Shown here piece after piece: positions 37,652 through 49,166 of a stretch of 64,000 nt of DNA (within the stretch, counting starts at the first letter, position 1; the number at the start of each line of letters is the position of its first letter). The translations under genes were made by a program, and so were the position numbers. Source of the DNA: Pneumocystis sp. 'macacae' (lineage: Eukaryota; Ascomycota; Pneumocystomycetes; Pneumocystales; Pneumocystaceae). The notes under the pieces are model-generated. The model saw only the letters and a program-made list of their open reading frames with translations. It searched no databases and was not told the DNA's origin. The stretch spans positions 497,249 to 561,248 of the forward strand of contig CM030723.1 of assembly GCA_018127085.1 (NCBI GenBank), read 5' to 3'.

Positions 37652-38490
37652 ATTTCTAAACTATTTTATTAATAATTTTAAAATGCTAACTTTAATCATT
37701 AATAATTTGTTTAATTTAATATGAATTTGCACAAATTATTGAAAGTCTATTTAAGAAAAGTTAAATTTCTTGAACTTTTGTTTGTATTAATTTTTTTATA
37801 TTAGATTTGCAAAAATTCGTAAATTTCAGATAAAATATTTACATTCGAAAAATCTTAATCTTATATTTTTAGAATTTATTTAGTGATTAAATATTTTCAT
37901 CTTAATTTAATACATTAAATATTATTTTCATGTTATCATTAGATTATATAATTTTAATAATTCTAAAATTTATTTTTAAAAAATTAATTTTTAGTTCTTT
38001 TTTCAAAAAAAATTAAATATATTTTAAAAAAATCAGAGCTAAAAATCATATTTTTAGATATTCATAAACATAAATTTATATAATTATTATATATTGATTA
38101 AATATATGATTTATTATTTGAATATGAAAAAATATTATTTAAATTATCCACTGCAATGATGTAAATCTTGATTTCTGTTTTAAATAGATATGCTAAAATT
38201 TTCAAAATAAAATCATAAAAGCTATCTTAAATTTTCTCATGAATGTAGTTTTTAATATTATTTTTAATAAATTTAAAAAAATAAAAACATCAAAACTTCG
38301 ATTATATTTTTTAAAATTAACTTTAAGAATTTAAAAATTAATCGCTATAAATTTATAGAATTTATATTTTTTCTTAATATTTATATATTTAAGCTATTAT
38401 TTAACTAAATAAAAAATACATCAGAATTTAATCTCATTAATTATTTCAATTAACAAATATTTAATATATATTTTCGGTTCTATTAGAGAA
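37652..38490. other. AT-rich intergenic region upstream of rpc37
   Basis: About 0.84 kb with no coding or repeat signal. It separates the last housekeeping protein gene from the first boundary tRNA. Confidence 0.5.
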
Positions 38491-38562
38491 GCGTCGATGG
38501 TCTAGTGGTTATGATTTGTGCCTTCCAAGCACAAGAACGGGGTTCGATTCCCCGTCGACGCA
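38491..38562 (+). tRNA. tRNA-Gly (anticodon TCC)
   Basis: 72-nt cloverleaf. The 7-bp acceptor stem GCGTCGA/TCGACGC is perfectly paired with discriminator A. D arm GTCTAGTGGTTATGAT and anticodon stem TGTGC/GCACA enclose loop CTTCCAA, so the anticodon is TCC. The T arm is CGGGG-TTCGATT-CCCCG. No intron. It is a GC-rich island in AT-rich flanks, with internal A- and B-box sequences for Pol III. Confidence 0.96.
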
Positions 38563-39875
38563 CTAGAAAACTTATCTTCGGGAGACATTCTTAATTCAAT
38601 TTCCGAATGACTTTAAAATTAAATTAAATCTTAGAGAAATGTTTCTTCTCTTAAAAAAGTATAATTAAAGTTTTAAATTAAAATTAGAATGTTATTATTA
38701 TTGTTTTTTATATCATAATATATCTAGTTTATATTTTTAATAATTTCTAAATCTTTTAAAATGAAAAATTTAAAATACTATAGTAATTAAAATCATAAAA
38801 AAAAACTAAAATTAAAAAATAATTACTTTTATAATAATTAAATATTTGGAATCGAATTAATCTATGATGATTAGAAATTTTTATATCTATTGATAATATT
38901 ATTATATTAATAAATCTGAATTTTAATAAATTTTTGCGATTCTGAATTTAAAACGTTTGTTAATCCAAAAAAAAAAGATTAGAAAGTATATATAATTAAA
39001 ACTATTTGTTATATTCATTTTATTATTTTTTATTAAAAATATAATTTTTCTGTTGAAAAATTTTTATTATAATAAAGAAATATAAACATTATGAGATGTA
39101 AGAAATAATAAATTTATTTGATTTTTCATTACTAATTTTGTTACAAAAAAAATTATAACTATAGAATTAATATATATAATTGTATCTAAATTTAATATTA
39201 AGTTGACTTGTAAATGTAATTTTGATAAAATCATTTGGCTATAATGGTGCTTTTATAAATTTTATGTATTTTATTTTTTATACAAAAAAAGCAATTTTGA
39301 AAATTTTCAAGATTAAAAAATCTAATTAAAAACGCTATCTATAATTAAAATTATAATGTAAGCCATTTAAATTGAAAAAAAACAATATTGAAGTGTTAAG
39401 AAATTTAGTAAAATTATTATAAATTTGAAAAAATTATAAACATACTATATTTTCGTAAATATTATGAAAAACTCATTGTGAACATAATAAAAATATAATA
39501 AGATATTCAAACTAATATATTTTTCATAACTATTTCCTCAATAAGTAAAATTGTAAATCAATTATCTGAATAAATAACATATCTAAACGAATAAAACTTC
39601 TTGTTTTATAAATAAAATAATGAATATTTTACTTTGCTCAAAAATAAACGTATATTCAAATATTCTTAAATGCCAAAGTTTAAAAACTTTGTTTTATTGA
39701 AGAGAACAGATTTCCCTATATAATTAAAATATAAACAAACAAATTAAAAATTGTAATTTTTATAATATTTAAATTATTAATAAAACTTTTATAATTTTAA
39801 GTGTTTTATAAGATACATACATCCATAATAATATTACTTTTTAAGAACTATACTTTCAAATTTAAAATTAAAAAT
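38563..39875. other. AT-rich region between the two tRNA genes
   Basis: 1.3 kb, no open frame or repeat seen. It marks the change from housekeeping genes to surface-antigen genes. Confidence 0.5.
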
Positions 39876-39959
39876 TGGATCCACGGGGAATCGAACCCCG
39901 GACCCCACGCAATATTGTACTCGCAAAGCGTGTGTGATAACCAACTACACTATGAACCC
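39876..39959 (-). tRNA. tRNA-Ala (anticodon TGC) with a 10-nt intron
   Basis: 84 nt including the intron. The acceptor stem GGGTTCA/TGGATCC contains the G3:U70 wobble pair that defines alanine identity. D arm GTG..CAC. Anticodon stem CACGC/GCGTG encloses T-T-TGC-G, then a 10-nt intron (AGTACAATAT) at the canonical position after base 37, then one loop base. The T arm is CGGGG-TTCGATT-CCCCG. The anticodon reading depends on placing the intron after position 37, as is standard for eukaryotic tRNAs; the G3:U70 pair supports Ala independently. Confidence 0.9.
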
Positions 39960-40081
39960 AATTTCCGGTTTTAAGGACATTTTGGAGAATATATAGATAT
40001 TTTTGATTTTTATATTTAAATGATTGAATTGATGTCAAATTAACCATAATAACTTTATTTGTATACATACATGTAATTCAG

Positions 40082-40190
40082 GTAAATCTAGGGTTAACCA
40101 AACAATAAATCCCATCCGGGCAAGACAACATGAAGGGCGTTGCAAAGTAGAGACAAAACGAGGGGCAGTGTCAGAACCTAGTTGGGTATA
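40082..40190. other. Short GC-richer segment at the core/subtelomere boundary
   Basis: About 110 nt with clearly higher GC than both flanks. It begins with CTAGGGTTAACC, which contains one telomere-like TAGGGTTA, and continues through CCCATCCGGGCAAG. It has no long frame (ATG 40129 gives only 6 codons) and no tRNA fold that I can draw. It could be a structured RNA, a relic of an old repeat, or part of the upstream region of the next MSG gene. Confidence 0.4.
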
Positions 40191-40320
40191 CTATATTAAA
40201 TTATCATATTATAAAAATATTCGATTATCTAATTATCGAAATCATTTATCTATTATACATGTGAATCATTTTTACAATATTGCAACTTTTTTACCCGTAT
40301 TTTTAAATCGTTAATTGAAA

Positions 40321-40440
40321 GACTGGCTCTTTTATTCCTCCCCCTCTCCTTTTCTTTTCCTTTCTTTTTTGCACTGCTATTCACAAAAACATAGATTCTT
40401 TTGGTTTTTAACATAAAAGGAACTTTTTCGCTGGATAATG
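40321..40440 (+). promoter_or_regulatory. Pyrimidine-tract promoter-like region
   Basis: A dense C/T tract (about 40335-40372) is followed by CA-rich sequence and AT stretches about 80-100 nt before the first MSG-like frame. This layout is common at fungal transcription starts. It is the only such tract in the 500 nt between tRNA-Ala and the frame. Inferred from composition only. Confidence 0.4.
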
Positions 40441-40469
40441 AATTTTTAGGTGGTATGTTTTCTTTTTGA

Positions 40470-43431
40470 TTTAATTCTGAATTATTAAATCTTGTTAAAA
40501 CATTTTCTCCATTTCATGATTATCATCCATTGTTTTTCCATACACTCACAGGTGATAAATATAATGATCAATTAAATAAAGAACTCTCAATTTTAGGACT
40601 TGGAAGTCAAAATATTAATAATAGGATCTTTTATTTTGTCAGTCCGATGGATCTGGAAAATAATAATAATTGTGAACAAAACCTGGAAAAAATATGTTCT
40701 AATATAAATGTGAAAATATTACATAGTGAAATTCAGGATACTTGTACACACATTAGTACAATATGTTCTGATTCGAAAAGCAAAATATCTAAGAAAATAC
40801 AAGAAGTTGCTCAGAATTTTTCAAGTAAAACGGATTTAAAACAGCAGTGTAGAATATTGCAAATAGAATGTTATTTCCTAGAAAGATATGATTCAGACCT
40901 TTTTTCAAAATGCACTAGACTAAAAGAACGTTATTACATTGAAGTCTGTAAGGAAGTAGCAAAAAGGATTTTCTTTAATCTTCTAAAAGAAACTCTAAAT
41001 ACTATAACTTATTGCTTAAAAGAATTCAAGTCTGAATATTTATCATTTGGTCAGAAAAGTTCTGAATTACTTGATTTGTGTATTAATAGCGATCATATTT
41101 CTGAAAAATTTGTCTCGAAATCTAATAGAAAATGTCAAGTTTTTCAAAAACAATTATTACTGCAAAAAGAAATAACAGAGCATAATTGTAAAATTTGACC
41201 AAGAAAATGCTGTTACTTCTTTTGGTTGTCAAAGTATTTATACTACCTGCCGTTCATTTCAAGTAGGTTGTGCAGAAAAAGGTTTCTTTTATGATGTTCT
41301 GGGTGATTTTGATCTTTATCTCTTCGAAAAGCCATTTGCTGTTCCAAAACAGAATGTTGTTGAGTCTGGATATAGTAAATTAGATAATTTAGGTATCTAT
41401 GTTGATGAACTATCTAAATTCAATGATATGGTATTTACTAGTTTTTTGATTCAAAATGGTAATACAGAAACCGAAAACTGCGAAAAAGAGTTAAATAAAA
41501 AATGTGCTTTAGCAGATTATTTGAATATTTTTAGGGTTATATATACCAAAAAATCTAACAATGGTAAACACGATGCTTGTATAGAAATAAATGATAAAGG
41601 TGAATCACATTTTCAATCTTATTTTAAAGATTTCACCAATAACAAATCTTTATCAACTTTCAAAAACTCCTTTTCAAAAGAAGAATGTGCAAAGTATCTA
41701 TCGTTATGTTATTTTATTACTTCATACATCGATCATTGGGGCAAAAGTGATATATGCAAAGAAATACGAGTCTTTTGTTATCAGACAGGTTTAGAAACGG
41801 TTGCTAAAGTAAATTTAATAAAAGAAATGAATGAACAATTCACATTTGTAGAAAAAAGTGATAAATCTTTAGATCGTACAGCAACTAAGAATAGCTGCCA
41901 ACTTTATCTTTTTCTTGCTTGTAAAAAACATATGCATCACAATTATCATATATTCACTAGTTGTCTGCATTTGAAAGAAACATGCGAAGATTTAATATCA
42001 TTTCTTGAAGAAAAATACAAAGAAATGAATGGTTATTTAAAGAAAATCAACAAAAAATTTACACGTCATTCTTGCGGCAAAAAAAGAGGAGAATGCAATA
42101 ATTTAAAGTCTTGTGATAAATCTACTTTAGAATTATGTCGGGAACTCGAAGCATATTGTGGAAAGATGGATAAACTTAACAAGTTGAAATTAGAAATGCT
42201 AAACAACCAATCCCTTAGTTTACAAAGTATTCCTGTTTGCGTTGGCTATCTTCAAACATATTGTTCAGGAAATAATGCGGCTTATGGATGTACTAATGTG
42301 CAAAATACGTCTCTGGACATATTCCAAGAACTTCAGAAAGATTGTGATCAATTTTTCGAGCTTCTGAAAAATTATTCAAGTACTCTTTATGATGTATCTT
42401 ATGCTGCTCTTAGTCGTTGTTTTTATTTTAAAAATTACTGTCTTTTATATTCAAGTTGTCCTAGCTCTAATCTCTGTGAGAAAATTGCGGGAATATGTAA
42501 TACTGCAGTAAACCAACATAAGAATCTTCTTGCATTAGCTAGAACGCTTGGTGGAGAAATACCTACAGTTGAACTATGTAAAAAAAAATTAGAAAAATGC
42601 AAAGAATCAGAAAATCAAGAAGAAAAGCTTCTGTGCAGCGAAACTAATGAATGCAATTCCTTAGTACCATATTTAAAAAAAGTATGCGATGAATTCATAT
42701 TAAGAGTTTCATCGTATTTTCATACTATTTCTAATTTTACTACGAAATGTAACAAAGTAAAATCTTTATGTTTATTTATAGGGTCTTCTTGTACTGGAAT
42801 TAATGACAGGGTTTCTTCTATATGTGCTAATTTTATTAATAAATGTGAGTTGTCAACGCCATTACCATCGACACCAGGATCAGAACCAGTACCAGAACAG
42901 CTGCCGGAATCAAAACCAGTTTCAGGACCGGGAACAGGACCAGTGCCGGGACCAGGACCAAAACCAGAATCAGCACCAAAACCGGGACCAGATTCAGAAT
43001 CAGCACCGAAACCGGGACCAGATTCAGAACCAGGGTCGAAACCGGGACCAGATTCAGAACCAGCACCAAAACCAGCACCATCATACCCTATACCACCACC
43101 ATCGAAACCAAAACCATCCGATTCATCATTGAGTTTACCAACTGCAGTTCCATCAACTACAACACCAACTGCAACATCGCCAGCTACACGCAAGACAAGT
43201 GTATGCACAAAAGCTACATGTTCAACATCTATACGCTTAAGACCTAGACCAACAATATTACCTAGTGACGATTGCGAAGATGATTATGAAAAAGGTTATG
43301 GAAAAGGTCATGGAAAAGGTCATAGAAAAGGTTATGGAAAAGGTTATGGAATTAGAACACAAGGATTATATATGATAGAGTTGTTTTGGATAACTACGGG
43401 AGTAATACTAGGATCATGGATACTTGTTTAA
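40470..43431 (+). CDS. Divergent MSG-superfamily surface protein with Pro-rich repeat; 5' end unresolved, one frame change
   Basis: Cys-rich MSG-like protein, predicted GPI-anchored. Cysteines recur in the MSG pattern ('QQCRILQIECYFLERYD', 'CFYFKNYCLLYSSCP', 'LCEKIAGICN'). A Pro-rich tract (about 42850-43130) of imperfect P-G-P-x-P-x-S/A-x units follows, then a Ser/Thr-rich piece, GYGKGHGK repeats (43290-43350), and a hydrophobic end 'LYMIELFWITTGVILGSWIL' typical of a GPI signal. The frame read from 40470 stops at 41196-41198 and coding continues one frame over from about 41176. A 40-nt intron (41139-41178, gttttt..aacag) restores phase, and a 1-nt indel in AAAA near 41190 is the alternative. 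No in-frame ATG with a signal peptide was found; ATG 40438 and ATG 40455 both hit a stop within 5 codons. It may be a pseudogene. Confidence 0.75.
42850..43130 (+). repeat. Pro-rich coding tandem repeat in the MSG-like gene
   Basis: Imperfect repeats built on CCAGAATCAGCACC-like and CCGGGACCAGATTCAGAA-like units, encoding P-(G/K)-P-(D/K)-(S/P)-E motifs. They act as a low-complexity stalk between the Cys-rich region and the membrane-proximal tail. The repeat is open in several frames on both strands because of its regular composition, which creates long spurious frames on the minus strand. Confidence 0.8.
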
Positions 43432-44895
43432 GATTAAAACAATATTTATTAATATTTTCATGGTGTATTTTTATGAAGCATTTTTTATAAAGCATTTTTG
43501 ATCATATTTATAAAATCAATAATTCATTAAAATGGGAAAATTATTTAGACATTTTTGAGGAATAATTTTAGGGTATATCGATTTATCTGCATCAAACCAA
43601 TAAAATACAATTTTTGAAGCATTTGCATTTAATTGTAATTTGGAAAATATATTATCGTTTCATTTCTAATTAGGTTACAAAAATGTACATGTAATTAAAT
43701 ATTTGAATAATTATATCTATTTGATTATTTTCAAAAGGCATTTTTTTAAAAAATACGATTGTTTATCATTTTAATTTTTTTAAACAAAATTTAAATTTTA
43801 TCTAAGACGAACCAAAACTTTTGTATATCAACAATATACAGAAAAAATACTTCAATTAAAAAAAATATATTCTAAAATTTTATGAATGTAATCTTAATAT
43901 AGAAATTTAAAAAATCAATTAATAAATTACAAAAAAATATATCAAAAACTAAAAAACTTTTAGATAATCAAAAAAGTCCAAATTCCCAAAACATAATAGT
44001 TTAAAGATCCGTAAATCTAAAACAATAGTAAATATATAAAAGATCAATGAGAATATAAGATCCAAAGGAAAAGATATTTAATATATCATAGAAGATTAAA
44101 GCAAACTAAATAATGTTAAAAAAGAAAAAAAATAGTCTAAAGTTTTTTCAAAAATATTCAAAAGATATTCTGAAAAGCAGAAATCTGCAAAACAAAACCA
44201 AAGGTAAATCTCAAGCGGATCAAAACCATGTATTGAAATTTATCAATACAAAAGATATATAAAAAACTTCTATAACTAAGAACATAAAATTTTGAAATAA
44301 AGCGCTTGAGAATATCCAAATTTCAAAAAATAATTATCATTAAGAATTATTTTTATAATTTGAATTATATGAAATAAAAGAAATCAATTAAAAGTTTAAA
44401 AAACATGAATATCATATGCATAACTTTAAGTTTGAATCAATAAAACCAAATATAAAGAATGAGTAAAAAATGAATAAATATATAAAGTACTTTTAAATAA
44501 AAAATAACATAAAGCTTGAAATTGTCTTCGGAAAAAACTGTCTGATGAAGATAAATTTAATAAAATCAAAATAAAAAAAGCTAAAATAATGATATTTACA
44601 TATGCAATCATATAATAAAAGATAAAGAAAATAAGATCATATTATTTAAAGTTTGAAAAGTAATTTTTTTATAAAAATTTAAAGATAGAATGCCAACTTA
44701 TATAAATTCAATGAAAAAACAAGTTATACAGCTGTAACAGAAAACAGAACTTAAAACTATAGTTGCCTGTCCATTTATTTATTCTATATCCATTATTAAT
44801 TTATTATCGTTTCCCTATTTTTTGAGAACTTTTTGATATTTCGATGTCAAATATGAAACATTTTTTATAGAAACTATTATTTATTACCATTATAA
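43432..44895. other. AT-rich spacer between MSG genes, 1.46 kb
   Basis: A-rich on the plus strand, with no MSG fragment or other gene recognised. It holds the 3' flank of the Pro-rich MSG gene and the promoter of the next gene. Confidence 0.55.
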
Positions 44896-47800
44896 ATGAA
44901 AGTATTTGTGTTAGCCGGATTTCTTTGCATAGCACATGCTTTCTCAAAAAATATTGGTATCCTGTTTTTTCCTTTTTTCCTATTTAATTTTTTTTAGAAT
45001 TTATTCATAAAAAATCTGCATCATTAAAACCATCAACAAGTATACCATTGACTTTAACAACGTATGAAAACTCTTAAGTAGCATCAAAACACGCAAAATT
45101 AATAGCTTTTTATCTAGTAAAGAAAAAGCTTTTATTTTAGCCTTAAAAGAAAATACTGTAAATAGTCAATGTCAAAAAAAATTAAAAGAATACTGCGAGG
45201 AATTAAAAAATATGAATCTTTTGGATAAAGTTCTAACCCTTGACACAGAAATGGAGAACTTTTGTCAAACAACTGAATATGAAAAAACATGTGATAGCTT
45301 TAAAGAAAATATTATAAAATATTGTGGAAAACTTGAAAGAAAATTAAAAGATATTAATACTAAGCCACCTGATGCATCTGATAACTGCATAATGCAAAAT
45401 GATTGCATTCTATTTCAGGAAGCATGTTCAAAAGAACTTAGAGAGGAATGTAATAATTTAAGAAGTATATGCCAAGAAGAAAGTCGGGATACTCTGACAA
45501 TAGAGTTTCTTTTAAGAGTATTTCCTGGAAACTTGAAAACAGTAGAGGATTGCGAAAAAGTAGTTAATGAGAAATGTCTTATGTTCATTGGAGAAAGCGA
45601 CGAAATAATGAAATTTTGTTTAACTCCAAAGAATAGATGTCAAGACCTCGTGATGTTTGCAAGAACTAGATGTCAAGGATTAGAAAGTGGTATTGAAAAC
45701 ATTCAAGGTGTTATAAATAACCCTCCAGACATTGAAATATTAAAAAGAATTTGCCATCCGCTTCTTAAAGGATGTTATTTCCATAAATCAAACTGTAATG
45801 ATAGTTTTCAACATGCTTGTAAAGAACTAGAAGAAAAATGTTTAGGGGGGAAATATATACCACCTGGCTTAACGTTTAATCCATTAGAGAAAGAGATTAC
45901 ACTAATAGAAGAAATCAACTACAAAGAATTATTTGGAGATGAAATTGAAAAACCTGGGATAAAGGATACGATTGATCTTATAACATTAATTTCAAACGAT
46001 TATTTGCATAATTGTCAATTTAATATTGAGGAATGTTATGGATTTTGTAGCTCTTTACCTCAATTAAAAAATCTATATGATCATACTAAAAAGAAAATGA
46101 ATGAAAGTGAAAAAGAAATCTGTACTAATATAGAAAATAAACTGGAGCCTAAGTGCAAGACTTTAAAATCGAGATTATATAGCTTATCAATGTCAAATAC
46201 TACAGAGGATCAAGAGTCTACAGCGCTGAAATGGGTAGAGCAATCTACTGAGCTCAATGAAAAACTTTGTATAGATTTGGAATCGGAGTGTTTTTATTTA
46301 CGAAAGCCTTGTACTAACATAAATATTAAAATGAATAATGCATGTGCCAATCTAAAATCAGCATGTTTAAAGACACGACTTTTTAGAAGAAGTTATCAAC
46401 TATTTCAGGATTTCTTAAGAGGGAAATTGCATGATTTAGTAGAAGATAGTTTTCTTAAAACATGCATTAATGAACTATTGAAATTATGCAAGACAAAAAT
46501 TAATCTCCAGAATCCCATACTAATGGATTTTTGTCTACGACCATGGAAGACTTGTCATGCACTTGAAAGCGATATTGAAAGGCAGAGTCGCGAACTTAGA
46601 ATCAGTTTAGGCTGGAAGAGAGATTTTCCAAGTGATGAGGACTGCAGGAAACTGGAAAAGAAATGTGGAGTACTGGGACAAGATTCAATAATGAATGATT
46701 TACCCTGTCTTACATTGAAAGAACGATGTAGCCATCTAAAGAATGCAAAAGAATTAGAGGATATTTTGTTAAAAAAACAAGTAGAAAAATTAAACGATTT
46801 GAACATATGCATAAGAGAAGTTGCAGAAATATGTAATAGCATGTCCAAAAGAAAGAGAATGGGGTTTGCCCTTTCGTGTATACAGTTAAACACTACATGT
46901 CAGATGATTACTAGAGATATCAACTTCAAATGTAATACTTTAGGAAAGAATATGGATTTTATGAAAGTGTTAGAAAAAACAAAAGGTGAAAATGCAGGTA
47001 AGGGACCAGAATGCGACCTCTGGGAGCCTTATTGTGACAAGTATATGTCGAATTGTAAGAAACTTGTAGAAGATAATGGAGATGGAAAGTGCAAAAAATT
47101 AAAGGAAAATTGTGAATCATATCGCGAATTGCAGAACAGAGAAAATGAAGTTATGTATGAATTGAAAGGAAGCCTTAATGAAAAAGATAAATGCCAATCG
47201 GCTCTTGATGAGCACTGTTTAGATTGGACCAAAACGGACAATCATGCATTCAAGAATTTTTGTAATGATAGTACTGGTGCTAAAAATAATACAGCTAGAA
47301 CAGAGTTATGTCAAAAACTAGCAGAACGAATAAAAGAAAGATGTGCAGAATTGTCCACGAAACTAAATACTATGGCAACAGAAATAGAAAAGAGTGTGGA
47401 GGCTGTTAAGGAATTGAGCGGGATTGCAGAGAAAGCGTTAGAAACTGCGAAACTTACTTTGAATAAACAAAAAACAGATATAAATAACGCAGCATTGGCT
47501 CTACTTTATAATGCAAATGCAAACATAAAAAGAGATCTAAGAGCAGACACACTTCAAAAGGATCATCCTAAATATCTGCAACAGAAGGATGCAAATGTAA
47601 ATATTACTGATGGGGAAGCTATGGCGTTTGATGCAACAGCTGAAGCGTTAAAAGTATATGTAGAAGTGGAAGCAGAATGCAAAAATCTATTATTGGAGTG
47701 TGGATTCAAAGATGATTGTTCTGAATATAAAGGTGCATGCAAGAAAATTGAAGATGCATGTAGTAAACTAAAATCTCTGGAAATCAAGTCTTCAAAGAAA

Positions 47801-48151
47801 GAAGCAACTAATCAAACTATTATAGAAGAAACTATTACAGAGACAATTATTATCGAGACAAAGTCAGATGGAACGCAAAAGACAGTAACAGTAGAAGGAC
47901 AATGTCTCTTGGTTCGCACAACGGACAGATGGGTTACGAGTACCTCGACATATACGCGCACATCTACACAGACATCTATCGTAACATCAACTGTGACATT
48001 GACATCGCAAAGACGATGCAAGCCTACGAAGTGCGCGACAAAGGATGGAGAGGAAGCAGGGGATGTAAAATCGAGTAAAGGATTGAGGATGAGTGGATGG
48101 GACGTGATTAAGGGAGTAATATTAACAATGATTATTTCAGTCGTGGTTTAG
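44896..48151 (+). CDS. MSG-superfamily protein with its own signal peptide and two introns (CRJE-less type)
   Basis: Surface glycoprotein of about 1,050 aa that can be expressed from its own promoter. Exon 1 (44896-44956) encodes a signal peptide 'MKVFVLAGFLCIAHAFS'. Intron 44957-44997; exon 2 is 44998-45061; intron 45062-45117 (gtatga..tctag); exon 3 is 45118-48151. Both introns keep phase, and the stops at about 45077-45083 are inside intron 2. The body has the repeated MSG Cys-rich domains ('CILFQEACSKELREECNNLR', 'LKGCYFHKSNCND', 'SECFYLRKPCTNI') and the central 'YIPPGLTFNPLEKEITLIEE' block shared with the CRJE-type genes downstream. The tail has a Thr/Ser-rich stretch ('TSTSTYTRTSTQTS') then 'RMSGWDVIKGVILTMIISVV', a GPI-anchor signal. 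No CRJE. This resembles the MSG-related (msr/A3-like) class; the exact subfamily is inferred. Confidence 0.9.
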
Positions 48152-49166
48152 AATGAATGAGTAAAATTGGAAAAAAGCATATGCATTTGGAATGACATTT
48201 AGAATGAACAAAATTTAGGGAACAGCATCTATATTTAGGATAAGTATAGCTTAGGAGATGGCATGTGTATTTGTATTCAACAATACACCATTTTAAATTG
48301 CATCAATCTATATTTTTCATCCAACTAATTTATATTTGTTATACTTTTTCGTAATCTGTTTTCTATTTATTCATATACATTCATTCTGAGGACATTTTTG
48401 AAAATGTAACCAACAATTAAGGCAGAAGCTAAGAGGATACCCTTTAGAAATACTTAATATGAAATGTCATGAGGAATACCATTTTAAGCATCTTATTTGA
48501 TTTTATGGGATGTTTTGTATTTAAATTTGTAGGATATAATACTGGAACATTTTGAAATGGGATTTATTAGCATTGTTAAATGGGATTTATTGGCATTATT
48601 GAATGAGATTTATTAGCATCATTTAATCATCTCATAAAAGGAATTTAATGGGTTCAAAGGAATATTTGCGGGACAAATTAGCATGTATTGGAATATGGGA
48701 AATATAATCATGTATTTATTTAATTTAAAAAGCAGATGTTTTAAAAATATTATCTAAAATTGATATTTATTTTCTTAAAATAATTTCTATTACGTATTTT
48801 TATTTTTTTAAAATACACTAGAAAGTCAAACCTTTTAAAGAAAAGAAAAACCTGCATTTTGAAAGAACCTTGTTTCTTCATGAATATAAACCGATTCGTA
48901 TTTTCAGCTTGTTTTCAGAATTTATAGTAACGTACCACGTATATTAAAAGAACTTAAGATTGTTTCAAGAACCTTTTGAGAACAAAGATTTAATGCATAC
49001 TTTTATAACGAGCAGAATTCTTTTAAACCATGTTTTATACTTGAGAATGGGCATACAAAACAGTTGAGATGACTAAGCAGAAGTACGCTTCATAAACTTG
49101 GAAGAGTAGCTGCACATGAAATAGAAGCCAAGCACGCGACGTGTTCTAAAGAGTTCAGCACGGACG
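48152..49166. other. Spacer upstream of the first CRJE-type MSG gene
   Basis: About 1 kb. The left half has short imperfect direct repeats (GGGATTTATTAGCATTGTTAAAT-like units around 48559-48635). The right 150 nt rises in GC toward the CRJE. It does not resemble the spacers before the next two genes, and no expression-site leader or signal-peptide exon is seen. Confidence 0.55.

Noticed and set aside
40082..40100. Interstitial telomere repeat at TAGGGTTA.
   Set aside because: Only a single copy is present, so it is not evidence of a telomeric tract.
45062..45117. In-frame stops between the signal exon and body of the second MSG gene, suggesting a pseudogene.
   Set aside because: A gtatga..tctag intron with compatible phase removes them.
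48152..49166. Possible MSG expression site upstream of MSG 1.
   Set aside because: No signal-peptide leader, intron or long open frame leads into the CRJE; the nearby ATG (about 49069) meets a stop after eight codons.
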